Positions 1-12,029 of a DNA stretch of 64,000 nt are shown here, one piece after another. The position numbers and the translations under genes are program-made. Under the pieces are notes generated by a model. The model was not told where the DNA came from. It saw only the letters and a list, made by a program, of their open reading frames with translations, and searched no databases. Where the stretch lies: assembly GCF_037975245.1 (NCBI RefSeq), contig NC_092583.1:973764-1037763 (forward strand), in the 5' to 3' direction. Within the stretch, counting starts at the first letter, position 1. Each line of letters opens with the position of its first letter. Origin of the DNA: Apostichopus japonicus (lineage: Eukaryota > Echinodermata > Holothuroidea > Aspidochirotida > Stichopodidae).

Positions 1-3000
1 ACTATAATTCCATACAATGCCACTTTAAACTTCATGAAAAGCAGCTTATAAGCTACGGGAATCCGAAATGTGCGTCCCAAATGAAATTTGAGAAGTGTCA
101 TTTTGGGGTCAAATTTGATCATTTTGTAAGGCTATATGATTTTTGGGCTATATGATTTTGGGCTATATGATTAAGGCTATATGATTTTATGATTTTATGA
201 TTTTTCTCAATTTTGGCCCAAATCGTGACTTTTTTATTTTTTTCCAAAATCATTCGTGGGATCGTTGGCGCCATTCTGATAACCTGTCAGTCAATAATAA
301 TCTCATAATCCGTCAATTTGTTGCAAAAATAGACAATTATTATGACGAGATATCGAATATGATTTGAATAGTTTCAGGGACTATAATTCCATACAATGCC
401 ACTTTAAACTTCATGAAAAGCAGATTATAAGCTACGGGAATCCGAAATGTGCGTCCCAAATGTAGTTTGAGAAGTGCCATTTTTAGGGCCAAATTTGATC
501 ATTTTGTAAGGCTATACCCTTATGATTTTTCTCAATTTTGGCCCAAATCGTGACTTTTTAATTTTTTTCCAAAATCATGCGTTGGATCGTTGGCGCCATT
601 CTGATAACCTGTCAGTCAATAATTATCTCATAATCCGTCAATTTGTTGCAAAATAGACAATTATTATGACGAGATATCGAATATGATTTGAATAGTTTCA
701 GGGACTATAATTCCATACAATGCCACTTTAAACTTCATGAAAAGGAGCTTATAAGCTACGGGAATCCGAAATGTGCGTCCCAAATGTAGTTTGAGAAGTG
801 CCACTTTTAGGGCCAAATTTGATCATTTTGTAAGGCTATACCCTTATGATTTTTCTCAATTTTGGCCCAAATCGTGACTTTTTTATTTCTTTCCAAAATC
901 ATTCGTGGGATCGTTGGCGCCATTCTGATTACCTGTCAGTCAATAATAATCTCATAATCCGTCCCTTTGTTGCAAAAATAGACAATTATTATGACGAGAT
1001 ATCGAATATGATTTGAATAATTTCAGGGCATATAATTCCATACAATGCCACTTTAAACTTCATGAAAAGGAGCTTATAAGCTACGGGAATCCGAAATGTG
1101 CGTCCCAAATGAAATTTGAGAAGTGTCATTTTGGGATCAAATTTGATCATTTTGTAAGGCTATACCCTTATGATTTTTCTCAATTTTGGCCCAAATCGTG
1201 ACTTTTTTTTATATTTATTTCCAAAATCATGCGTTGGATCGTTGGCGCCATTCTGATTACCTGTCAGTCAATAATAATCTCATAATCCGTCCCTTTGTTG
1301 CAAAAATAGACAATTATTATGGCGAGATATCGAATATGATTTGAATAGTTTCAGGGACTATAATTCCACACAATGCCACTTTAAACTTCATGAAAAGGAG
1401 CTTATAAGCTACGGGAATCCGAAATGTGCGTCCCAAATGAAATTTGAGAAGTGTCATTTTGGGGCCAAATTTGATCATTTTGTAAGGCTATACCCTTATG
1501 ATTTTTCTCAATTTTGGCCCAAATCGTGACTTTTTTTTATTTCTTTCCAAAATCATGCGTTGGATCGTTGGCGCCATTCTGATTACCTGTCAGTCAATAA
1601 TAATCTCATAATCCGTCCCTTTGTTGCAAAAATAGACAATTATTATGGCGAGATATCGAATATGATTTGAATAGTTTCAGGGACTATAATTCCATACAAT
1701 GCCACTTTAAACTTCATGAAAAGCAGCTTATAAGCTACGGGAATCCGAAATGTGCGTCCCAAATGAAGTTTGAGAAGTGCCACTTTTAGGGCCAAATTTG
1801 ATCATTTTGTAAGGCTATACCCTTATGATTTTTCTCAATTTTGGCCCAAATCGTGACTTTTTTATTTTTTTCCAAAATCATGCGTTGGATCGTTGGCGCC
1901 ATTCTGATAACCTGTCAGTCAATAATAATCTCATAATCCGTCCCTTTGTTGCAAAATAGACAATTATTATGACGAGATATCGAATATGATTTGAATAGTT
2001 TCAGGGACTATAATTCCATACAATGCCACTTTAAACTTCATGAAAAGGAGCTTATAAGCTACGGGAATCCGAAATGTGCGTCCCAAATGAAATTTGAGAA
2101 GTGTCATTTTGGGGTCAAATTTGTTCATTTTGTAAGGCTATACCCTTATGATTTTTCTCAATTTTGGCCCAAATCGTGACTTTTTTATTTCTTTCCAAAA
2201 TCATTCGTGGGATCGTTGGCGCCATTCTGATTACCTGTCAGTCAATAATAATCTCATAATCCGTCCCTTTGTTGCAAAAATAGACAATTATTATGACGAG
2301 ATATCGAATATGATTTGAATAGTTTCAGGGACTATAATTCCATACAATGCCACTTTAAACTTCATGAAAAGGAGCTTATAAGCTACGGGAATCCGAAATG
2401 TGCGTCCCAAATGAAATTTGAGAAGTGTCATTTTGGGATCAAATTTGATCATTTTGTAAGGCTATACCCTTATGATTTTTCTCAATTTTGGCCCAAATCG
2501 TGACTTTTTTTTATATTTATTTCCAAAATCATGCGTTGGATCGTTGGCGCCATTCTGATTACCTGTCAGTCAATAATAATCTCATAATCCGTCCCTTTGT
2601 TGCAAAAATAGACAATTATTATGGCGAGATATCGAATATGATTTGAATAGTTTCAGGGACTATAATTCCATACAATGCCACTTTAAACTTCATGAAAAGG
2701 AGCTTATAAGCTACGGGAATCCGAAATGTGCGTCCCAAATGAAATTTGAGAAGTGTCATTTTGGGGCCAAATTTGATCATTTTGTAAGGCTATACCCTTA
2801 TGATTTTTCTCAATTTTGGCCCAAATCGTGACTTTTTTTTATTTCTTTCCAAAATCATGCGTTGGATCGTTGGCGCCATTCTGATTACCTGTCAGTCAAT
2901 AATAATCTCATAATCCGTCCCTTTGTTGCAAAAATAGACAATTATTATGGCGAGATATCGAATATGATTTGAATAGTTTCAGGGACTATAATTCCATACA

Positions 3001-6000
3001 ATGCCACTTTAAACTTCATGAAAAGCAGCTTATAAGCTACGGGAATCCGAAATGTGCGTCCCAAATGAAGTTTGAGAAGTGCCACTTTTAGGGCCAAATT
3101 TGATCATTTTGTAAGGCTATACCCTTATGATTTTTCTCAATTTTGGCCCAAATCGTGACTTTTTTATTTTTTTCCAAAATCATGCGTTGGATCGTTGGCG
3201 CCATTCTGATAACCTGTCAGTCAATAATAATCTCATAATCCGTCCCTTTGTTGCAAAATAGACAATTATTATGACGAGATATCGAATATGATTTGAATAG
3301 TTTCAGGGACTATAATTCCATACAATGCCACTTTAAACTTCATGAAAAGGAGCTTATAAGCTACGGGAATCCGAAATGTGCGTCCCAAATGAAATTTCAG
3401 AACTGTCATTTTGGGGTCAAATTTGATCATTTTGTAAGGCTATACCCTTATGATTTTTCTCAATTTTGGCCCAAATCGTGACTTTTTTTATATTTATTTC
3501 CAAAATCATGCGTTGGATCGTTGGCGCCATTCTGATTACCTGTCAGTCAATAATAATCTCATAATCCGTCCCTTTGTTGCAAAAATAGACAATTATTATG
3601 GCGAGATATCGAATATGATTTGAATAGTTTCAGGGACTATAATTCCATACAATGCCACTTTAAACTTCATGAAAAGGAGCTTATAAGCTACGGGAATCCG
3701 AAATGTGCGTCCCAAATGAAATTTGAGAAGTGTCATTTTGGGGTCAAATTTGATCATTTTGTAAGGCTATACCCTTATGATTTTTCTCAATTTTGGCCCA
3801 AATCGTGACTTTTTTTTATTTATTTCCAAAATCATGCGTTGGATCGTTGGCGCCATTCTGATTACCTGTCAGTCAATAATAATCTCATAATCCGTCCCTT
3901 TGTTGCAAAATAGACAATTATTATGACGAAATATCGAATATGATTTGAATAGTTTCAGGGACTATAATTCCATACAATGCCACTTTAAACTTCATGAAAA
4001 GGAGCTTATAAGCTACGGGAATCCGAAATGTGCGTCCCAAATGAAATTTGAGAAGTGTCATTTTGGGGTCAAATTTGATCATTTTGTAAGGCTATACCCT
4101 TATGATTTTTCTCAATTTTGGCCCAAATCGTGACTTTTTTTTATTTATTTCCAAAATCATGCGTTGGATCGTTGGCGCCATTCTGATTACCTGTCACTCA
4201 ATAATAATCTCATAATCCGTCCCTTTGTTGCAAAAATAGACAATTATTATGGCGAGATATCGAATATGATTTGAATAGTTTCAGGGACTATAATTCCATA
4301 CAATGCCACTTTAAACTTCATGAAAAGCAGATTATAAGCTACGGGAATCCGAAATGTGCGTCCCAAATGTAGTTTGAGAAGTGCCATTTTTAGGGCCAAA
4401 TTTGATCATTTTGTAAGGCTATACCCTTATGATTTTTCTCAATTTTGGCCCAAATCGTGACTTTTTTTTATTTTTTTCCAAAATCATGCGTTGGATCGTT
4501 GGCGCCATTCTGATAACCTGTCAGTCAATAATCATCTCATAATCCGTCCCTTTGTTGCAAAATAGACAATTATTATGACGAGATATCGAATATGATTTGA
4601 ATAGTTTCAGGGACTATAATTCCATACAATGCCACTTTAAACTTCATGAAAAGGAGCTTATAAGCTACGGGAATCCGAAATGTGCGTCCCAAATGAAATT
4701 TGAGAAGTGTCATTTTGGGGCCAAATTTGATCATTTTGTAAGGCTATACCCTTATGATTTTTCTCAATTTTGGCCCAAATCGTGACACTTTTTTTTATTT
4801 TTTTCCAAAATCATGCGTTGGATCGTTGGCGCCATTCTGATTACCTGTCAGTCAATAATAATCTCATAATCCGTCCCTTTGTTGCAAAAATAGACAATTA
4901 TTATGACGAGATATCGAATATGATTTGAATAGTTTCAGGGACTATAATTCCATACAATGCCACTTTAAACTTCATGAAAAGGAGCTTATAAGCTACGGGA
5001 ATCCGAAATGTGCGTCCCAAATGAAATTTGAGAAGTGTCATTTTGGGGTCAAATTTGATCATTTTGTAAGGCTATACCCTTATGATTTTTCTCAATTTTG
5101 GCCCAAATCGTGACTTTTTTTAATATTTATTTCCAAAATCATGCGTTGGATCGTTGGCGCCATTCTGATTACCTTTCACTCAATAATAATCTCATAATCC
5201 GTCCCTTTGTTGCAAAAATAGACAATTATTATGGCGAGATATCGAATATGATTTGAATAGTTTCAGGGACTATAATTCCATACAATGCCACTTTAAACTT
5301 CACGAAAAGCAGCTTATAAGCTACGGGAATCCGAAATGTGCGTCCCAAATGAAATGTGAGAAGTGTCATTTTTGGGTCAAATTTGATCATTTTTTAAGGC
5401 TATGATTTTAAGGCTATGATTTTATGATTTTTCTCAATATTGGCCCAAATCGTGACTTTTTTATTTCTTTCCAAAATCATGCGTTGGATCGTTGGCGCCA
5501 TTCTGATTACCTGTCAGTCAATAATAATCTCATAATCCGTCCCTTTGTTGCAAAAATAGACAATTATTATGACGAGATATCGAATATGATTTGAATAGTT
5601 TCAAGGACTATAATTCCATACAATGCCACTTTAAACTTCATGAAAAGGAGCTTATAAGCTACGGGAATCCGAAATGTGCGTCCCAAATGAAATTTGAGAA
5701 GTGTCATTTTGGGGTCAAATTTGATCTTTTTGTAAGGCTATACCCTTATGATTTTTCTCAATTTTGGCCCAAATCGTGACTTTTTTTTATTTATTTCCAA
5801 AATCATGCGTTGGATCGTTGGCGCCATTCTGATTACCTTTCACTCAATAATAATCTCATAATCCGTCCCTTTGTTGCAAAATAGACAATTATTATGACGA
5901 TATATCGAATATGATTTGAATAGTTTCAGGGACTATAATTCCATACAATGCCACTTTAAACTTCATGAAAAGGAGCTTATAAGCTACGGGAATCCGAAAT

Positions 6001-9000
6001 GTGCGTCCCAAATGAAATTTGAGAAGTGTCATTTTGGGGTCAAATTTGATCATTTTGTAAGGCTATATACCCTTATGATTTTTCTCAATTTTTGCCCAAA
6101 TCGTGACTTTTTTTAATTTATTTCCAAAATCATGCGTTGGATCGTTGGCGCCATTCTGATTACCTGTCACTCAATAATAATCTCATAATCCGTCCCTTTC
6201 TTGCAAAAATAGACAATTATTATGGCGAGATATCGAATATGATTTGAATAGTTTCAGGGACTATAATTCCATACAATGCCACTTTAAACTTCATGAAAAG
6301 CAGCTTATAAGCTACGGGAATCCGAAATGTGCGTCCCAAATGTAGTTTGAGAAGTGCCACTTTTAGTGCCAAATTTGATCATTTTGTAAGGCTATACCCT
6401 TATGATTTTTCTCAATTTTGGCCCAAATCGTGACACTTTTTTTTATTTATTTCCAAAATCATGCGTTGGATCGTTGGCGCCATTCTGATTACCTTTCACT
6501 CAATAATAATCTCATAATCCGTCCCTTTGTTGCAAAAATAGACAATTATTATGGCGAGATATCGAATATGATTTGAATAGTTTCAGGGACTATAATTCCA
6601 TACAATGCCACTTTAAACTTCATGAAAAGCAGCTTATAAGCTACGGGAATCCGAAATGTGCGTCCCAAATGAAATTTCAGAAGTGTCATTTTGGGGTCAA
6701 ATTTGATCATTTTGTAAGGCCCATTTTTTGGCCCAAATCGTGACTTTTTTTTATTTATTTCCAAAATCATGCGTTGGATCGTTGGCGCCATTCTGATTAC
6801 CTTTCACTCAATAATAATCTCATAATCCGTCCCTTTGTTGCAAAAATAGACAATTATTATGGCGAGATATCGAATATGATTTGAATAGTTTCAGGGACTA
6901 TAATTCCATACAATGCCACTTTAAACTTCACGAAAAGCAGCTTATAAGCTACGGCAATCCGAAATGTGCGTCCCAAATGAAATGTGAGAAGTGTCATTTT
7001 TGGGTCAAATTTGATCATTTTGTAAGGCTATAATTTGAAGGCTATGATTTTATGATTTTTCTCAATATTGGCCCAAATCGTGACTTTTTTATTTCTTTCC
7101 AAAATCATGCGTGGGATCGTTGGCGCCATTCTGATTACCTATCAGTCAATAATAATCTCATAATCCGTCCCTTTGTTGCATAAATAGACAATTATTATGG
7201 CGAGATATCGAATATGATTTGAATAGTTTCAGGGACTATAATTCCATACAATGCCACTTTAAACTTCATGAAAAGGAGCTTATAAGCTACGGGAATCCGA
7301 AATGTGCGTCCCAAATGAAATTTGAGAAGTGTCATTTTGGGGTCAAATTTGTTCATTTTGTAAGGCTATACCCTTATGATTTTTCTCAATTTTGGCCCAA
7401 ATCGTGACTTTTTTTTATTTATTTCCAAAATCATGCGTTGGATCGTTGGCGCCATTCTGATTACCTTTCACTCAATAATAATCTCATAATCCGTCCCTTT
7501 GTTGCAAAAATAGACAATTATTATGGCGAGATATCGAATATGATTTGAATAGTTTCAGGGACTATAATTCCATACAATGCCACTTTAAACTTCATGAAAA
7601 GGAGCTTATAAGCTACGGGAATCCGAAATGTGCGTCCCAAATGTAGTTTGAGAAGTGCCACTTTTAGGGCCAAATTTGATCATTTTGTAAGGCTATACCC
7701 TTATGATTTTTCTCAATTTTGGCCCAAATCGTGACTTTTTTATTTCTTTCCAAAATCATTCGTGGGATCGTTGGCGCCATTCTGATAACCTGTCAGTCAA
7801 TAATAATCTCATAATCCGTCCCTTTGTTGCAAAATAGACAATTATTATGACGAGATATCGAATATGATTTGAATAGTTTCAGGGACTATAATTCCATACA
7901 ATGCCACTTTAAACTTCATGAAAAGGAGCTTATAAGCTACGGGAATCCGAAATGTGCGTCCCAAATGAAATTTGAGAAGTGTCATTTTGGGGTCAAATTT
8001 GATCATTTTGTAAGGCTATATACCCTTATGATTTTTCTCAATTTTGGCCCAAATCGTGACTTTTTTTATTTATTTCCAAAATCATGCGTTGGATCGTTGG
8101 CGCCATTCTGATTACCTGTCACTCAATAATAATCTCATAATCCGTCCCTTTGTTGCAAAAATAGACAAATATTATGGCGAGATATCGAATATGATTTGAA
8201 TAGTTTCAGGGACTATAATTCCATACAATGCCACTTTAAACTTCATGAAAAGCAGCTTATAAGCTACGGGAATCCGAAATGTGCGTCCCAAATGTAGTTT
8301 GAGAAGTGCCACTTTTAGGGCCAAATTTGATCATTTTGTAAGGCTATACCCTTATGATTTTTCTCAATTTTGGCCCAAATCGTGACTTTTTTTTTTTTTT
8401 CCAAAATCATGCGTTGGATCGTTGGCGCCATTCTGATAACCTGACAGTCAATAATCTCATAATCCGTCAATTTGTTGCAAAAATAGACAATTATTATGAC
8501 GAGATATCGAATATGATTTGAATAGTTTCAGGGACTATAATTCCATACAATGCCACTTTAAACTTCATGAAAAGCAGCTTATAAGCTACGGGAATCCGAA
8601 ATGTGCGTCCCAAATGAAATTTCAGAAGTGTCATTTTGGGGTCAAATTTGATCATTTTGTAAGGCTATACCCTTATGATTTTTCTCAATTTTGGCCCAAA
8701 TCGTGACTTTTTTTTATTTCTTTCCAAAATCATGCGTTGGATCGTTGGCGCCATTCTGATTACCTGTCACTCAATAATAATCTCATAATCCGTCCCTTTG
8801 TTGCAAAAATAGACAATAATTATGACGAGATATCGAATATGATTTGAATAGTTTCAGGGACTATAATTCCATACAATGCCACTTTAAACTTCATGAAAAG
8901 GAGCTTATAAGCTACGGGAATCCGAAATGTGCGTCCCAAATGAAATTTGAGAAGTGTCATTTTGGGGTCAAATTTGATCATTTTGTAAGGCTATACCCTT

Positions 9001-10695
9001 ATGATTTTTCTCAATTTTGGCCCAAATCGTGACTTTTTTTTAAATTTATTTCCAAAATCATGCGTTGGATCGTTGGCGCCATTCTGATTACCTGTCAATC
9101 AATAATAATCTCATAATCCGTCCCTTTGTTGCAAAAATAGACAATTATTATGGCGAGATATCGAATATGATTTGAATAGTTTCAGGGACTATAATTTCAT
9201 ACAATGCCACTTTAAACTTCATGAAAAGCAGCTTATAAGCTACGGGAATCCGAAATGTGCGTCCCAAATGTAGTTTGAGAAGTGCCACTTTTAGGGCCAA
9301 ATTTGATCATTTTGTAAGGCTATACCCTTATGATTTTTCTCAATTTTGGCCCAAATCGTGACTTTTTTTTTTCTTTCCAAAATCATGCGTTGGATCGTTG
9401 GCGCCATTCTGATAACCTGTCAGTCAATAATCTCATAATCTGTCAATTTGTTGCAAAAATAGACAATTATTATGACGAGATATCGAATATGATTTGAATA
9501 GTTTCAGGGACTATAATTCCATACAATGCCACTTTAAACTTCATGAAAAGGAGCTTATAAGCTACGGGAATCCGAAATGTGCGTCCCAAATGAAATTTGA
9601 GAAGTGTCATTTTGGGGTCAAATTTGATCATTTTGTAAGGCTATACCCTTATGATTTTTCTCAATTTTGGCCCAAATCGTGACTTTTTTTTATTTATTTC
9701 CAAAATCATGCGTTGGATCGTTGGCGCCATTCTGATTACCTGTCAGTCAATAATAATCTCATAATCCGTCCCTTTGTTGCAAAAATAGACAATTATTATG
9801 GCGAGATATCGAATATGATTTGAATAGTTTCAGGGACTATAATTCCATACAATGCCACTTTAAACTTCATGAAAAGCAGCTTATAAGCTACGGGAATCCG
9901 AAATGTGCGTCCCAAATGTAGTTTGAGAAGTGCCACTTTTAGGGCCAAATTTGATCATTTTGTAAGGCTATACCCTTATGATTTTTCTCAATTTTGGCCC
10001 AAATCGTGACACTTTTTTTTTTATTTATTTCTAAAATCATGCGTTGGATTGTTGGCGCCATTCTGATTACCTGTCACTCAATAATAATCTCATAATCCGT
10101 CCCTTTGTTGCAAAAATAGACAATTATTATGACGAGATATCGAATATGATTTGAATAGTTTCAGGGACTATAATTCCATACAATGCCACTTTAAACTTCA
10201 TGAAAAGCAGCTTATAAGCTACGGGAATCCGAAATGTGCGTCCCAAATGTAGTTTGAGAAGTGCCATTTTTAGGGCCAAATTTGATCATTTTGTAAGGCT
10301 ATATACCCTTATGATTTTTCTCAATTTTGGCCCAAATCGTGACTTTTTTATTTCTTTCCTAAATCATTCGTGGGATCGTTGGCGCCATTCTGATTACCTG
10401 TCAGTCAATAATAATCTCATAATCCGTCCCTTTGTTGCAAAATAGACAATTATTATGACGAAATATCGAATATGATTTGAATAGATTCAGGGCATATAAT
10501 TCCATACAATCCCACTTTAAACTTCATGAAAAGCAGCTTATAAGCTACGGGAATCCGAAATGTGCGTCCCAAATGAAATTTGAGAAGTGTTATTTTTGGG
10601 CCAAATTTGATCATTTTGTAAGGCCTTATGATATATATACCCTTATGATTTTTCTAAATTTTTGCCCAAATCGTGACTTTTTCAATTCTTCCTGA
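1..10695 (+). repeat. Tandem satellite array A, about 325-bp monomer
   Basis: About 33 head-to-tail copies of a 324-328 bp monomer run from the window's left edge, so the true start lies outside. A landmark in each copy is GATTTGAATAGTTTCAGGG, seen for example at about 1009, 1337, 1987, 2311, 2639, 3289, 3616 and 3941. Two monomer variants alternate irregularly. One reads AAATGAAATTTGAGAAGTGT then TTTTGGGG; the other reads AAATGTAGTTTGAGAAGTGC then TTTTAGGG. Most copies carry the perfect palindrome AGCTTATAAGCT and the 8-bp palindrome TGGCGCCA. Length changes sit mainly in a T-run after CGTGAC and at the CCTTATGATTTTT site. Copies from about 10466 onward are more diverged. The 62-codon reading frames that recur once per monomer are a by-product of repetition. 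Function is unknown; a centromeric, pericentromeric or heterochromatic location is only a possibility. Confidence 0.97.
1013..3615 (+). repeat. Higher-order repeat, two copies of a 4-monomer unit (1302 bp)
   Basis: Monomers starting near 1013, 1341, 1667 and 1991 reappear in the same order with the same diagnostic variants near 2315, 2643, 2968 and 3293. Every offset is 1302 bp. Shared markers include the long T-run followed by ATATTTATTTCC after the first monomer of each set, GGCGAG instead of GACGAG in the same copies, and GAAGTTTGAGAAGTGCCAC in the third monomer. This is a recent block duplication of four monomers, the usual sign of unequal exchange within a satellite. Confidence 0.85.
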
Positions 10696-11245
10696 AATGA
10701 TGTGGGTGTGGTAGAGGGCTCTTCTCTGTACTTACAGGATATAGATATGCTCCAATTCGTTCAAATGATCAAGAAAAAAAGACTCTTTTCATACAATATT
10801 TTAATCATCATTTTGAAGCATCCCGACAGAATAATCAGAAATGTCATTTTGGCCAAAATTTGGCAATTTTGTAAGGCTAAACTATACCCTTATGATTTTT
10901 TGAATTTTTAGCCAAAATCGCGACTTTTTCAATTCTTCCCAAATGATGTGAGTGTGGTAGAGGGCTCTTCCCTGTTCTTATAGGATATAGATATGCTCTA
11001 ATTCGTTAAAATAATCAAGAAAAAAGACTCTTTTGATACAATATTTTAATCATCATTTCGACAATATTAATGCTCCAAATGAGGCTTATATTCCAAAGAA
11101 AACCTCCTAAAAATTGATAAAAATGTACTATCGAGCGTCAGGAATCCAAATGAAGTATCCCGACAGAAAAATGAGAGATGTCATTTTTGGCCAAAATTTG
11201 GCAATTTTGTAAGGCTTAAATTATGATTAAATTATGATTATGATT
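10696..11245 (+). repeat. Diverged satellite B monomers at the array edge
   Basis: About two copies of a roughly 300-bp unit with the markers GTGTGGTAGAGGGCTCTTC, ACAATATTTTAATCATCATTT and AGCATCCCGACAGAAAAATG. It shares an ordered backbone with satellite A: AATCCGAA, then a short spacer, then ATGTCATTTT, GGCCAAAATTT, TTTTGTAAGGCTA, ACCCTTATGATTTTT and CCAAAATCGCGACTTTTT. It is therefore a diverged relative rather than an unrelated repeat. The block ends in TTATGATTA repeats where the LINE begins. Confidence 0.85.
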
Positions 11246-11465
11246 TAAGTAAGTAAGTAAGTAAAACTTTATTTCATCCCAAAAGGGAAAATACAAGCTC
11301 GCATATGTACATATAAGACAAATACAAGATGATAAAGAGTAAAAAGACATAAGAATGACAAACATGAGAGTATCAGAGAATTAAAGTATAAAAGTTTAAA
11401 GGCGTGATGATAAAACAAATGTAACACCCGTATAGATGGCAAGAACGGGAAGATAAAGCAGGCAA

Positions 11466-12029
11466 CTAACGATTGAAACGAAAATTAAAGAGCTTAATGC
11501 ACTGAGGGATAAAGGAAGATTTGTGTCGATTTGTTATTGCACTCGGAAGCCTCATCCGCCCACTGCGAGATATTATTGCACTGCTGAGATTTAGAAACAA
11601 TGGGTGATTCTCGTCGGCAAGGATGGCGTCGAGCTTAGACTCTATAACATTATGATACATACACTCCATTGTGAGCTGGTTCCCACCCAGAATACGGTTA
11701 GCCTGTCTGATAACAGAATCAATGCGACTCTTATCATAAGCAGTCACATTACCACCCCAGCATGTCATACAATATGTAAACACGCTACAAATGACTGAGT
11801 TATAAAATATAGTGAGGATACGACTGTCAATGTCAAATTTACTCATTCTACGGAGACAGTATAGTCTAGGGTTTACTCTCTTTACCAAATAATCAATATG
11901 CTCATGCCACGCAAGTTGATCATCAATAACAACACCAAGATATTTATAGGATGAGACTTGTTCTACGGGATTTTCTTTAATCACAACCTCTCTCGGTTGA
12001 CCCTTGACCCTTCTAAAATCAATATTCAT
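11466..12029 (-). CDS. LINE reverse transcriptase C-terminal part, frameshifted
   Basis: A 187-codon frame carrying the end of the reverse transcriptase: SSYKYLGVVIDD (the usual motif after the palm), a thumb-like segment and TYCMTCWGG, followed by a C-terminal region as in CR1/Rex LINEs. It should be fused to the upstream 788-codon frame. The junction lies in a short A run, and one missing A explains the frame change. Either this copy carries a single inactivating indel, or the run is an assembly error. The stop is just before the 3' non-coding region. Confidence 0.85.
   Translation of the reverse strand: MNIDFRRVKGQPREVVIKENPVEQVSSYKYLGVVIDDQLAWHEHIDYLVKRVNPRLYCLRRMSKFDIDSRILTIFYNSVICSVFTYCMTCWGGNVTAYDKSRIDSVIRQANRILGGNQLTMECMYHNVIESKLDAILADENHPLFLNLSSAIISRSGRMRLPSAITNRHKSSFIPQCIKLFNFRFNR

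Noticed and set aside
1013-9682. Recurring 62-codon open frames (MNSFRDYNSIQCHFK...) in the satellite
   Set aside because: They occur once per monomer, are broken in the TAG-bearing variant and have no recognisable domain; conservation is that of the satellite DNA itself.
1-10695. CRISPR-like array
   Set aside because: The whole 325-bp unit repeats, with no short repeat/unique spacer structure, and the window is eukaryotic.
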